DNA of 9,949 nucleotides, from the NCBI GenBank assembly GCA_025464125.1, contig JAODLU010000012.1, positions 1 through 9,949 on the forward strand, in the 5' to 3' direction. Source of the DNA: Microbacteriaceae bacterium. GTDB taxonomy: Bacteria > Actinomycetota > Actinomycetes > Actinomycetales > Microbacteriaceae. Below, piece by piece: positions 1 to 6,844 of this stretch. The notes beneath the pieces were generated by a model. The model had not been told where the DNA came from and searched no databases. It worked only from the letters and a program-made list of their open reading frames with translations. Both the position numbers and the translations under genes were made by a program. Position 1 is the first letter of the stretch. Each line of letters starts with the position of its first letter.

Positions 1-1
1 C

Positions 2-268
2 CAGCCGGGGCTTGAGATCGTGCTTTCCGCGCCGCACGCCGGCCGCTCTCAGGCCGACGGCGATGCCATGCAGCAGCTGCTCACTAAGGGTTCGCTGCCG
101 ATGCTCGTCTTAGAAACCGATGACCTGGATGCTGCATACGACCGCGTGCTCGCAACGGGTGCCGAGGTGCTGCAGGAGCCGATCGACCAGGCATGGGGAC
201 CACGGGATTGCGCATTCCGCGACCCGTCAGGCAACACTGTGCGCATTTCGCAGGTCGCCTCCCACTAA
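2..268 (+). CDS. VOC-fold (glyoxalase/bleomycin-resistance-like) protein, 3' end only
   Basis: This is the C-terminal 88 residues of a protein whose start lies left of the window; the frame is open from base 2 to the TAA at 266-268. The visible part looks like the second half of a vicinal-oxygen-chelate domain: a strand (LPMLVLETDD), a helix (LDAAYDRVLATGAEVL), then the family-typical stretch WGPRDCAFRDPSGNTVRISQ. VOC proteins include metal-dependent lyases, dioxygenases and antibiotic-binding proteins. In metal-dependent members a glutamate usually sits where this protein has Arg (the R of NTVRIS), so it may be a non-metal binding type. It precedes the ECF transporter genes by 63 bp in the same direction. 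A hairpin in that gap suggests it may end its own transcript. The specific function is unknown. Confidence 0.8.
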   Translation, partial: QPGLEIVLSAPHAGRSQADGDAMQQLLTKGSLPMLVLETDDLDAAYDRVLATGAEVLQEPIDQAWGPRDCAFRDPSGNTVRISQVASH

Positions 269-278
269 CGTCTGTCAT

Positions 279-295
279 GGCGCACTCACTGCGCC
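279..295 (+). terminator. Hairpin after the VOC gene, possible U-less terminator
   Basis: A perfect 6-bp inverted repeat (GGCGCA / TGCGCC) with the 5-nt loop CTCAC lies 10 nt after the stop codon of the VOC gene. No T-run follows, so it is at best an atypical terminator of the kind common in high-GC genomes. It could also be part of the leader of the ECF operon. Confidence 0.3.
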
Positions 296-319
296 GCGCG
301 AACCATCGCCAGGCCGAGC

Positions 320-324
320 AGGGA
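320..324 (+). promoter_or_regulatory. Ribosome binding site of the ECF S-component gene
   Basis: AGGGA lies 7 nt before the ATG at 332. It supports that start over any alternative. Confidence 0.6.
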
Positions 325-331
325 TCACAAC

Positions 332-1144
332 ATGCAGGATTTGTTCACGACGATCGGTTCGTTCTTCGGAAGCATCGGATTCAGCACTGCATTCCTGATC
401 GGATTCGTGGTCTGGATCCTCGTCAACATCTTCATCATCGGCGGTTGGACCGGCTTCACCATCCTGCCGTCGAACGGGTTTCGGTTCGCCAGGTTCAGGC
501 AGAGCTGGGTGGCGAAGGCTCTCGCCATCGCCGCACTGGCCGGTGCCACCAAAGTGGTGCTGCAGTTCGCATCAGCGCCACTTGTGCTCGTGCCAGGCAT
601 CATCACATTCAGGTTCGACAACCTGTTCGCTGTCGCCTTCGGGCTGATCGGCGGGCCAGCGGCGGTCTGGGGGCTGATGATCGGCAACGTGATAGGTGAC
701 ACGTTCGCCGGCACTCTCAACCTCGGCAGCATCGGCGGGGCCCTGGCCAACTTCTTCGGCAACTTTCTGATCTTCGTGATGGTGCGCGACCCGAGGATGC
801 GAAAGGGCATCAGTTACGTGCAGTTCTACCTGTACGTGATCGTGTCGACTGTGTTCATCGCGGTGTACCTCGGCGTCTGGTTCGAGATAGTCAAGCTTGC
901 ACCGACCGAGGTGATCTGGACGGCGATCGTGCCATCCATCCTCATCGGGGTGCCACCGAGCATCGTGCTTGCTCCCATTTTGATCAAGCTGCTCTACCCA
1001 TTGATGGAGCGGTGGGGCCTCACCGCTCCAGACATCGGGTTTCGCTGGCTGAGCGGACCGAGGCTGGTCGATTTCAGCAACGATCCGAAGCCAGCCAAGG
1101 CCACGAGGGCAAAGGTCGCACCGAACGACGAGGGCACTCTGTAA
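332..1144 (+). CDS. ECF transporter S component (substrate-binding membrane protein), substrate unknown
   Basis: This 270-residue hydrophobic protein has about six predicted membrane helices, roughly at residues 14-38, 63-90, 93-115, 122-145, 160-182 and 190-220, followed by a charged cytoplasmic tail of about 45 residues. The size, six-helix layout and a Gly-rich stretch around residues 106-140 (GLIGGPAAVW, then GNVIGDTFAG and NLGSIGGALANFFGNF) fit the S components of energy-coupling-factor importers, which capture vitamins or other micronutrients with high affinity. The strongest argument is context: the next two genes encode a double ECF-type ATPase and EcfT. The gap to the ATPase gene is 10 nt. 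The helix-helix GxxxG-like motifs recall QueT-type and similar S components, but I cannot assign a substrate. No recognisable riboswitch fits in the 63 bp upstream. The start is supported by an AGGGA ribosome binding site. Confidence 0.8.
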   Translation: MQDLFTTIGSFFGSIGFSTAFLIGFVVWILVNIFIIGGWTGFTILPSNGFRFARFRQSWVAKALAIAALAGATKVVLQFASAPLVLVPGIITFRFDNLFAVAFGLIGGPAAVWGLMIGNVIGDTFAGTLNLGSIGGALANFFGNFLIFVMVRDPRMRKGISYVQFYLYVIVSTVFIAVYLGVWFEIVKLAPTEVIWTAIVPSILIGVPPSIVLAPILIKLLYPLMERWGLTAPDIGFRWLSGPRLVDFSNDPKPAKATRAKVAPNDEGTL

Positions 1145-1154
1145 AGATCGTGCA

Positions 1155-2915
1155 ATGAGTTCCCGCGAGCATGACGCCGACCCTGTCGTGCTGCGGGATG
1201 CGATGTTCAGGTACCGCAGCGCCGAGTTGCCTGCCCTGCAGCACATCGACCTCGTCATTCCCTGGGGGCAGCTGACCGCGATTCTCGGGCCGACCAACGC
1301 TGGCAAGACCACCCTCTGCCTCATGCTCGCCGGTCTCGTGCCACACCAGCTGCCAGGGGAATTCAGCGGTTCGGTAGTTGTCGCAGGAGAGGATTCGGCG
1401 GAGCTCGGACAGGAGAAAATCGCCCAGTTGACGCGACACGTCGGCAGCGTCTTCCAGAACCCGGAGAGCCAACTCTTCGGCCTGACCGTCGAAGAGGATG
1501 TCGCCTTCGGCCAGGAGAACCTCATGGTCGCCGCAGCGCAGATCCGCTCGACCACAGCCGAGGTGCTCGCGGTCGTCGGGCTGGGCGGTTTCGAGAAGCG
1601 CTCTCCCTATCGGCTTTCTGGCGGCCAGAAGCAGCGGGTGGCCATTGCTGCTGCGCTCGCGCTGCACCCCCAGGTACTGGCCCTCGACGAGCCCATCTCA
1701 GAACTCGACCCGATCGGCAAGGCTGAGGTGCTCGAGGTGGTGCGCGCGCTCAAAGATGAGGGGTCGGCAACCATTGTGGTGGCCGACCACGACGCGGAAT
1801 GGGTGCTCGAAATCGCCGACCGCGTGGTGATTCTCGCGGCTGGCAGCATCGTCGCATCCGGCACGCCAGCCGAGGTCTTCGCCGATCCTGACGCGATCCT
1901 GGCTCACGGCCTCCACCTTCCGGATGCCCTGGCACTCACGCATTACCTCACTCGCGCGGGCGCACTCCCCGCCGCAAGCACGACCGAGGCGTCGGCCACC
2001 CATGCGCTGCAGTCGGCACTTCGCGACGGACGGCTGGTCGCCGGCTCCCCTCCCGCCGCCCGGGCTGCCCGTGCCACCCATTCCGGCGCACCCGCAATAG
2101 AGGTGCGGGGCCTCAGCTTCGGCTACCCGGGGTCAGCGCAGGTGCTGCATGAACTCGACCTCGTCATCCCGGCCAATGACTACATCGCGCTGGTCGGCCA
2201 CAACGGTTCTGGCAAGACCACGCTGGCCAAGCATTTCAACGGCATCCTGGCGCCGAGCTCCGGCACGGTGCTGCTGAACGGAGCGCTGCTGAAGGGCACC
2301 GCGGCGGGCGTCGGCCTTTCAGCTGCGGCCCGCACTGTCGGCTACGTCTACCAGAACCCCGATCACCAGATCTTCGCGCGCACGGTATTCGACGAGGTCG
2401 CTTTCGGTCCGCGCAATCTCGGCGTCTCGGGCGACGAGCTCAGCCGGGTCGTCACCGACGCGCTGGAGTTCGTCGGACTGGCCGGCGACGAGAAGAAGGA
2501 GCCGTTCTTTCTCGGCCTCGGGCAGCGGCAGCGACTGGCCGTCGCCTCTGTGCTGGCGATGCAGCCAGCAGTGCTGGTGGTCGACGAGCCGGACACAGGG
2601 CAGGATGCAGCGGGAGCCGCCGAGATGATGCACCTGGTCGACAGGCTGCACGATGCCGGCCGCACCATTGTGATGATCACCCACTCCATGGAACTGGTGG
2701 CCCGTCACGCGCACAGGGTGGTCGCCATGGCCGACGGTCGAATCGTCGCAGACTCGCCAACGCGCGAGTTCTTCGCCTCGGCGGAGACGCTCGCGGGGCT
2801 GTCGCTTCGGGCACCTCAGGTGACGAGAATCTGCGCGGCGCTCGGCAGTGCATCCCCGATCCTGACCGTCGAGGAAGCCATCGACTGGCTCATACCAGGC
2901 AGGCAGGGCACCTGA
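1155..2915 (+). CDS. ECF transporter ATPase, two fused ABC domains (EcfA-EcfA')
   Basis: This 586-residue cytoplasmic protein carries two ABC ATPase domains in tandem, joined by an Ala/Pro/Ser-rich linker near residues 270-310. Domain 1 has a Walker A loop at G45-T52 (GPTNAGKT), a Q-loop in VFQNPESQLFG, the signature L154SGGQ158, Walker B LALDEP with D178/E179, and the switch H212. Domain 2 has Walker A at G348-T355 (GHNGSGKT), a Q-loop in VYQNPDHQIFA, a degenerate signature L453GLGQ457, Walker B VVDEP with D477/E478, and H510. The QNP-x-x-Q-x-F pattern is characteristic of ECF/cobalt-type ATPases. The protein should power the importer formed with the S component and EcfT. The ATG at 1155 is 10 nt after the S-component stop and has only a weak ribosome binding site. 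The stop overlaps the ecfT start. Fused ATPases of this kind are known from YkoD-type ECF systems. Confidence 0.93.
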   Translation: MSSREHDADPVVLRDAMFRYRSAELPALQHIDLVIPWGQLTAILGPTNAGKTTLCLMLAGLVPHQLPGEFSGSVVVAGEDSAELGQEKIAQLTRHVGSVFQNPESQLFGLTVEEDVAFGQENLMVAAAQIRSTTAEVLAVVGLGGFEKRSPYRLSGGQKQRVAIAAALALHPQVLALDEPISELDPIGKAEVLEVVRALKDEGSATIVVADHDAEWVLEIADRVVILAAGSIVASGTPAEVFADPDAILAHGLHLPDALALTHYLTRAGALPAASTTEASATHALQSALRDGRLVAGSPPAARAARATHSGAPAIEVRGLSFGYPGSAQVLHELDLVIPANDYIALVGHNGSGKTTLAKHFNGILAPSSGTVLLNGALLKGTAAGVGLSAAARTVGYVYQNPDHQIFARTVFDEVAFGPRNLGVSGDELSRVVTDALEFVGLAGDEKKEPFFLGLGQRQRLAVASVLAMQPAVLVVDEPDTGQDAAGAAEMMHLVDRLHDAGRTIVMITHSMELVARHAHRVVAMADGRIVADSPTREFFASAETLAGLSLRAPQVTRICAALGSASPILTVEEAIDWLIPGRQGT

Positions 2916-3715
2916 TGCCCCTGATCGCCACCTTCTACCTTGACCGGCGATCACCGGTTCACCGTGCTCACCCGCGCATCAAGCTCGTCGCCTCGCTCGT
3001 GGCGTTCGTCGCGATCATCTGCTTCAATGACCCGCGCTACCAGCTGGCGATCTTCGTTGCCATCCTGCTGCTCGGGGCCCTCGCGAGGCTCACGCCGTTC
3101 GAGCTTCTGGGCCGGGTGCGCCCGGTGCTCGTGATCGCCGTGATCATCGCGGCGGCATGGGCACTCTTCGGTCCGGCGGGCACCCCCGTCTGGCAGTTCT
3201 GGATCTTCCATGTGACAGGCACGAGCATCCTGTACGGCATCGCAGCGGGCATCCGTGTGGTCTCGCTGGCCCTCACCTTCTTCTTCGTGCTGGAAACCAC
3301 AGAGCAGGCAGACGTGCTCTACGGGCTCGTGTCGCTTGGCATGCCGTACCCGTTCGCGTTCATCATCGCGTCCATCTTCAGGTTCGCCCCGACCATCTCC
3401 GGCGAGGGCGAGACCATCAGGGAGGCGCAGCGCGCACGAGGCATGGACTTCAGCAGCGGATCGATTTTCACGCGCATCCAGAAGTCGATGTCGTTCGTCA
3501 TACCCCTGCTCGTGCGTGTGCTGAAGACCACTGTCGACCTGAGCCTCGCCATCGCGTCGAAGGCCTACGGCGCCTACCCGAAACGCACCTCGTTCAGGCA
3601 GCGTGCGATGACCTCCGGCGAGCGGATGCTCATGGTGCTGTTGCCCGCGATAGCCGCAGCCTGCATTCTCGCGCGTGTACTCGGGTACGGCGCACTGGTG
3701 CCCGGCACCCTGTAA
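2915..3715 (+). CDS. ecfT: ECF transporter transmembrane coupling protein EcfT
   Basis: This 266-residue membrane protein begins like other EcfT proteins (residues 10-23, charged, then HPRIKLV entering the first helix). It has about five to six hydrophobic segments, near residues 22-37, 42-59, 68-85, 97-125, 134-152 and 240-262. The family's coupling helices are visible: E170AQRARG176 contains the conserved Ala-Arg-Gly motif, and A214SKAYGAYPKRT225 is the second, more divergent ARG-like motif. These helices dock into grooves of the ATPase and transmit its motion to the S component. The ATG at 2915 overlaps the ATPase stop as TGATG, and AGGG at 2905-2908 gives a well-spaced ribosome binding site, so translation is probably coupled. 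It is the last gene of the S-AA-T operon and is followed by a convergent gene pair. Confidence 0.92.
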   Translation: MPLIATFYLDRRSPVHRAHPRIKLVASLVAFVAIICFNDPRYQLAIFVAILLLGALARLTPFELLGRVRPVLVIAVIIAAAWALFGPAGTPVWQFWIFHVTGTSILYGIAAGIRVVSLALTFFFVLETTEQADVLYGLVSLGMPYPFAFIIASIFRFAPTISGEGETIREAQRARGMDFSSGSIFTRIQKSMSFVIPLLVRVLKTTVDLSLAIASKAYGAYPKRTSFRQRAMTSGERMLMVLLPAIAAACILARVLGYGALVPGTL

Positions 3716-3722
3716 TCCAGGG
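3708..3722. terminator. Short hairpin in the convergent gap between ecfT and the lipoprotein gene
   Basis: CCCTG and CAGGG form a 5-bp stem around a 5-nt loop that contains the ecfT stop codon. It lies in the 31-bp gap between convergent genes, where a bidirectional terminator is expected. The stem is short and there is no T-run on either side, so this is a weak call. Confidence 0.25.
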
Positions 3723-3746
3723 CGAGCGGTTAATGCGGCCGGGCGA

Positions 3747-4397
3747 CTACTTGAGCTTGTCGACGCCCGCCTTTGCGAGCGCGTTGACGGGCGTCGTTGC
3801 GACTGGGCCGGTGACCCTCAGCACGATCGAACCGGTGCGCCAGTAGACATCGTTGGTGGTCGCACCAGCACGCGTGAACGAATACGCAGTCGCATCTGCG
3901 ATGCCGGGGTCGGTGCTTGCGATTCCGAGTTCCGGGTTGCTGGCGCAGGCCGTGGCCACCGTGCTCGCGGCGCTCATGAGCGCAACCGCACCCTTCTCGT
4001 CGGTGAAGCTCAGCAGGTAGAGCGTGAGTTCTGCAGCGCTGGCGTCGACGTATGACTCGGAGGCAACTGTGCCCGGGTTCGGGTAGCCGATCGTGTAGAC
4101 GGCTGCGGTGCATGCTGTGGCGTCTGGTGCTGCGGTCTGGTCGCTCTTCGGCACTACAGCTTCAGTCGGCTTTTGTCCAACCTTCCAGCCGGTGCCGAGT
4201 GCTGCGAGCCCCTCTGACGTGGTCGGCAGGAAGGCGACCAGGTTGCCAGCGGTGGGGGAGCCGCTCGGCGCGGGTGCCAAAGAGCCGGTCGGTGCGGGCG
4301 CCGATGAGCTGCAGCCGGCGAGCGCGGCCACAACGACGAGGGCTGCGCCGGCGACGAGGAATGTGGATTTTGCGTGAAGATGCACGCAGCCGATCAT
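3747..4397 (-). CDS. Predicted secreted lipoprotein of unknown function
   Basis: This 216-residue protein has a type II signal peptide: a short n-region with His/Lys (to K10), a hydrophobic stretch FLVAGAALVVVAALAG, and a lipobox L26-A-G-C29. The mature protein would therefore be lipid-anchored at Cys29 on the outer face of the membrane. A Ser/Pro/Ala-rich spacer (about residues 30-52) leads into a folded domain with two further cysteines, C96 and C151, which could form a disulfide. I do not recognise the domain; it shows no clear enzyme motif and may bind a ligand. The ATG at 4397-4395 overlaps the TGA of the upstream MFS gene as ATGA, which argues for translational coupling and decides the start, since no Shine-Dalgarno sequence is visible. 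The same frame stays open upstream inside the MFS gene, but that extension is not credible. Confidence 0.82.
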   Translation of the reverse strand: MIGCVHLHAKSTFLVAGAALVVVAALAGCSSSAPAPTGSLAPAPSGSPTAGNLVAFLPTTSEGLAALGTGWKVGQKPTEAVVPKSDQTAAPDATACTAAVYTIGYPNPGTVASESYVDASAAELTLYLLSFTDEKGAVALMSAASTVATACASNPELGIASTDPGIADATAYSFTRAGATTNDVYWRTGSIVLRVTGPVATTPVNALAKAGVDKLK

Positions 4398-5590
4398 ACG
4401 AGGGGTGAGATGTTCTTCCTGCGGTTCGCGTAGCTGAGCATGAAGGCCAGCAGCGCGAGCACGGTGAGAGCAGCACCGAAGAGCGGGATCATCGGCGGAC
4501 CAGCGATGGCAAGAGCTGCAGCACCGATCGGCGGTGCGATGCCGATGCCGACGTACATGACAGTGGTGTACCAGGAGAGCACCATGGTGGCTCGCCCCTG
4601 GTCGAGCTGCACCAGCCTGTGCTGGAGCGGGGGGATGGCCGCCGTCTGTGCGATTCCCCAGATCGCGAACAGGATGGCCGTGGCCAGGAAGTTGGACGTC
4701 AACAGGTACATGCCGATGAGAGCCAGTGCGTGCACCGCCAGCGCGGTCGTGGCAGTCGGCCGGTTGCCGAGGCGATCGGTGAGCACCCCCGCTGCGAGGC
4801 TGCCGACAACGCCTCCTACGCCGAAGACCAGCAGCAGCACTGCGAGCAGCTGGCCCTTGCCACCGGTGGCCGGCGCCGTGAACGCGGAGCTGAAGATGTA
4901 GACGAGGTTGAACGCTGCAACGAGAGTCAGCACACCGATGAGCACGGTCAGCACGCGCGCGTTCTTGAGCGAGGCGAGACGCTGGCCGAGACTCGTCGGG
5001 GGTCCGAGCGGTATTCGGCGCACGAATATGGCATTGGCCGCAGCGAGCAGCACCGCGAGAGCTACAACACCGAAGAGGGGAATCTCCCACCCGACGCTCG
5101 CCCCGACGGCGGTGCCGATGGGAGAGCCGATCGCAGGAGCCAGTGTGAAACCTGTTGCCACGATGGCGATGGCGCGACCACGTCGCTCAGGCGGCGCGAT
5201 AGCGGCAGCCGCGGCCGTGGCGGCCGGCAGCATTGCGGCACCACCGAACGCTGAGATGAACCTGCCGAGTGCGAAGATCACGAGGTCGTGCGAGAGCGCT
5301 GCGACGAGGGTGCCGGCTCCGAGCACGAGCATGCCGCCACAGATCAGCATCCATCGCGGAACCCTGGGCAGGAAAGCTGCGATGAGCGGAGCACCGATCG
5401 CGACGACTAGCGCATAAATGGAGATGGTGAAGCTCACCGAGGTCGGAGAGGTGTCGAGCGAGTCAGCGATGTGCGGCAGCAGGCCCGCGATGACGACGGC
5501 GTTCGTGCCGGAGAGGAAAAGCCCACCTGCGAGTAACAGGACGCGACCATAGAGGGCACGGCCCTCGTAGAATGGTTCGACCGACGTCAT
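4394..5590 (-). CDS. MFS transporter, DHA1-type drug/metabolite efflux permease
   Basis: This 398-residue integral membrane protein has the hydrophobic periodicity of about 12 helices. In the first half, TLAPAIG155SPIGTAVG matches antiporter motif C (a Gly/Pro-rich TM5 signature). The loop between TM2 and TM3 (AAFLPRVPRWM) is a degraded motif A. In the second half AGVLTD272RLGNRPT is a good motif A repeat. These features fit proton-coupled exporters of the AraJ/DHA1 type; the substrate cannot be inferred. The ATG at 5590 is chosen because the protein then starts just before the first membrane helix and a -10-like TATCGT lies 7 nt upstream. The frame stays open further upstream but yields only an implausible basic, low-complexity extension over the ArsR gene. 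It diverges from an ArsR repressor, its likely regulator, and overlaps the lipoprotein gene by 4 nt. Confidence 0.9.
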   Translation of the reverse strand: MTSVEPFYEGRALYGRVLLLAGGLFLSGTNAVVIAGLLPHIADSLDTSPTSVSFTISIYALVVAIGAPLIAAFLPRVPRWMLICGGMLVLGAGTLVAALSHDLVIFALGRFISAFGGAAMLPAATAAAAAIAPPERRGRAIAIVATGFTLAPAIGSPIGTAVGASVGWEIPLFGVVALAVLLAAANAIFVRRIPLGPPTSLGQRLASLKNARVLTVLIGVLTLVAAFNLVYIFSSAFTAPATGGKGQLLAVLLLVFGVGGVVGSLAAGVLTDRLGNRPTATTALAVHALALIGMYLLTSNFLATAILFAIWGIAQTAAIPPLQHRLVQLDQGRATMVLSWYTTVMYVGIGIAPPIGAAALAIAGPPMIPLFGAALTVLALLAFMLSYANRRKNISPLV

Positions 5591-5595
5591 ACGAT
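5590..5595 (+). promoter_or_regulatory. Candidate -10 box for the ArsR gene
   Basis: TACGAT fits the TAnnnT form of an actinobacterial -10. Transcription would start near 5602, leaving a leader of about 27 nt that includes the strong ribosome binding site. It overlaps the region of the opposite MFS promoter, so one bound repressor could block both. The -35 is not recognisable. Confidence 0.3.
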
Positions 5596-5606
5596 CGACG
5601 ATAGCA
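5591..5606 (-). promoter_or_regulatory. Candidate leaderless promoter of the MFS gene (extended -10)
   Basis: On the minus strand TGC directly followed by TATCGT (hexamer at 5603-5598) forms an extended -10. It is followed by 7 nt and then the ATG, so transcription would begin at or next to the start codon. No Shine-Dalgarno sequence precedes the ATG, which agrees with a leaderless mRNA. I see no convincing -35. Confidence 0.45.
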
Positions 5607-5614
5607 GCACGAAC

Positions 5615-5622
5615 GGGAGGGG
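5615..5622 (+). promoter_or_regulatory. Strong ribosome binding site that sets the ArsR start at GTG 5629
   Basis: GGGAGGGG abuts the ATG at 5623 with no spacer, which is too close to serve it. It lies 6-8 nt before the in-frame GTG at 5629, an ideal distance. This favours GTG as the true start. Confidence 0.65.
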
Positions 5623-5628
5623 ATGCGC

Positions 5629-5985
5629 GTGGGTCAGAAGGACCTCCCGATCCCCGACGCCGACGACATTCGCCTGGCCGGAATCCTGCGTGCGCTCTCT
5701 GATCCCGGTCGCCTTCGCATGCTGATGGTGCTGGCCGACGGCCTCTACCATCCGTGCAAGCCAGAGGCATTCGGCCTGGACCTGCAGAAGTCCACACTCT
5801 CGCATCACCTGAAGACCATGCGCGAGGCAGGGCTCACGATCACTCGCGTGCAGGGCCGCACCTACGACGTGGTGCTGCGGGTCGAAGAACTCGAGCACCG
5901 CTTCCCGGGGCTCATCGCGGCACTCACCTCAAACGCCGCTCGTGCAGACTTCGAAAACGACGACGTGAGCGCCATCATCAAATAG
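5629..5985 (+). CDS. ArsR-family winged-helix transcriptional regulator
   Basis: This 118-residue DNA-binding protein, read from GTG 5629, has the ArsR/SmtB-type winged helix-turn-helix. Its opening helix is I19LRALSDPGRLRML, its recognition helix is K54STLSHHLKTMR65, and its wing is R73VQGRTYDVVL83, ending in the motif E89HRFPGL. The classical metal-sensing box (ELCVCDL-type) is absent. The only cysteine is Cys43, in HPCKPE, so it is unlikely to sense metals in the ArsR manner. It is probably a repressor of the divergent MFS gene and of itself; 38 bp separate the two chosen starts. The SDR gene follows after 15 nt and may be co-transcribed. An ATG six bases upstream is an alternative start (120 residues) with poorer ribosome-binding-site spacing. 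Confidence 0.9.
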   Translation: MGQKDLPIPDADDIRLAGILRALSDPGRLRMLMVLADGLYHPCKPEAFGLDLQKSTLSHHLKTMREAGLTITRVQGRTYDVVLRVEELEHRFPGLIAALTSNAARADFENDDVSAIIK

Positions 5986-6000
5986 GGCCATCATCGTGTT

Positions 6001-6831
6001 ATGCAAGATTTTTCAGGACGAACTGCTGTTGTTACCGGCGCCGCGAACGGCATAGGCCTTGAGATAGCGCGGGCGCTCGCCGCTGAAGGCGCGAACCTCG
6101 TGGTCGCTGACCTTCACGGGGATGCAGCCGAGAACGTGGCTGCTGAGCTGCGGGCGACCGGCATCAGGGCGATCGCTGTGCAGGTGGATGTCGCGAAACT
6201 CGACGATATGAAGCGACTGGCTGCACTGGCCAAAGCCGAGTTCGGCAACATCCATGTGCTCTGCAACAACGCGGGCATCGACGGGTACCGCGGCGGTGGC
6301 ATCTGGCAGGCAGACGATGTCGACTGGGCGTGGGCCATGGGCGTCAACTTCGACGGAACGCTCAACGGGCTGCGCGTCTTCGTCGACGACATGCTGGCGC
6401 ACGGCGAAGAGGCGCACATCGCCAACACCGTTTCGGAGTCCGGCCTCACCAAACAGTCATCGATGTACGGAATAACCAAGCACGCGTCGCTCGCCCTCAC
6501 GGAGGTGCTCGACGAGCAGCTGAAGGCCAGGGGCTCCCGCATCGGCGTGACCGCACTCTGCCCTGGACCCGTTCGCACCCGCTTCTTCGAGTCGCCGCAT
6601 CGGCCGGCCGAGTTGATGGACGAATCACCGGGCAGCGACCTGGATGTGGGACGTGCTCGGCGCGCAGAGTTGCAGGCACACATCCAGGGCAACGGGGTGA
6701 CTCCGGCCGAGGTGGCGTCACGGCTTCTCGACGGCATTCGCGAGAACCGCCTCTACGTGCTCACCGACACGACCTCGCGGCAGGGCATCCTCGATCGCGC
6801 AGACGAAATGGTCAGGGGTTTCGCCGGGTAG
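6001..6831 (+). CDS. Short-chain dehydrogenase/reductase (classical SDR)
   Basis: This 276-residue cytoplasmic NAD(P)-dependent oxidoreductase has an intact classical SDR core. It shows the cofactor loop T12GAANGIG19, an acidic D37 after the second strand (which usually indicates NAD(H) preference), the structural motif N89NAG92, and catalytic S145 (NTVSESG), Y156 and K160 (YGITK). It also has the CPGPVRTRF segment after the active site that closes over the cofactor. The substrate is unknown. The C-terminal part, with a helix ending in ENRLYVLTD, is common in SDRs. The ATG at 6001 lies 15 nt after the ArsR stop, and the nearest Shine-Dalgarno-like AGGG is 13 nt away, too far to be efficient. 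Co-transcription with the regulator is likely, and the SDR could be part of the same response. No residue expected for catalysis is missing. Confidence 0.92.
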   Translation: MQDFSGRTAVVTGAANGIGLEIARALAAEGANLVVADLHGDAAENVAAELRATGIRAIAVQVDVAKLDDMKRLAALAKAEFGNIHVLCNNAGIDGYRGGGIWQADDVDWAWAMGVNFDGTLNGLRVFVDDMLAHGEEAHIANTVSESGLTKQSSMYGITKHASLALTEVLDEQLKARGSRIGVTALCPGPVRTRFFESPHRPAELMDESPGSDLDVGRARRAELQAHIQGNGVTPAEVASRLLDGIRENRLYVLTDTTSRQGILDRADEMVRGFAG

Positions 6832-6838
6832 AGGCGGG

Positions 6839-6844
6839 TAGATT
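6839..6844 (+). promoter_or_regulatory. Candidate leaderless -10 box for the aminotransferase gene
   Basis: TAGATT (TAnnnT) is followed by exactly 7 nt and then the GTG start at 6852, placing transcription initiation at the start codon. No properly spaced Shine-Dalgarno sequence precedes this GTG. I cannot identify a -35. The gene may therefore be transcribed separately from the SDR gene that ends 20 nt upstream. Confidence 0.45.

Noticed and set aside
269..331. Possible vitamin riboswitch upstream of the ECF operon
   Set aside because: Only 63 bp are available and I see one simple hairpin; no thiamine, cobalamin, FMN or queuosine riboswitch core is recognisable.
572..1555. Long open frame on the minus strand opposite the ECF S-component and ATPase genes
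   Set aside because: It is antisense to two well-supported genes, spans their junction, is rich in His/Arg/Gln of the kind produced by reading high-GC genes backwards, and shows no domain.
2319..2954. Minus-strand open frame opposite the second ATPase domain
   Set aside because: Shadow of a strongly supported gene, with biased composition and no motif.
4398..5090. Upstream extension of the lipoprotein frame to a 447-residue protein
   Set aside because: The extra part is a basic, low-complexity translation of the MFS gene in another frame; the signal peptide and lipobox place the start at 4397.
5591..5797. Longer MFS start giving a 467-residue protein
   Set aside because: The added 69 residues cover the ArsR gene antisense, are low complexity and precede the first membrane helix without any ribosome binding site.
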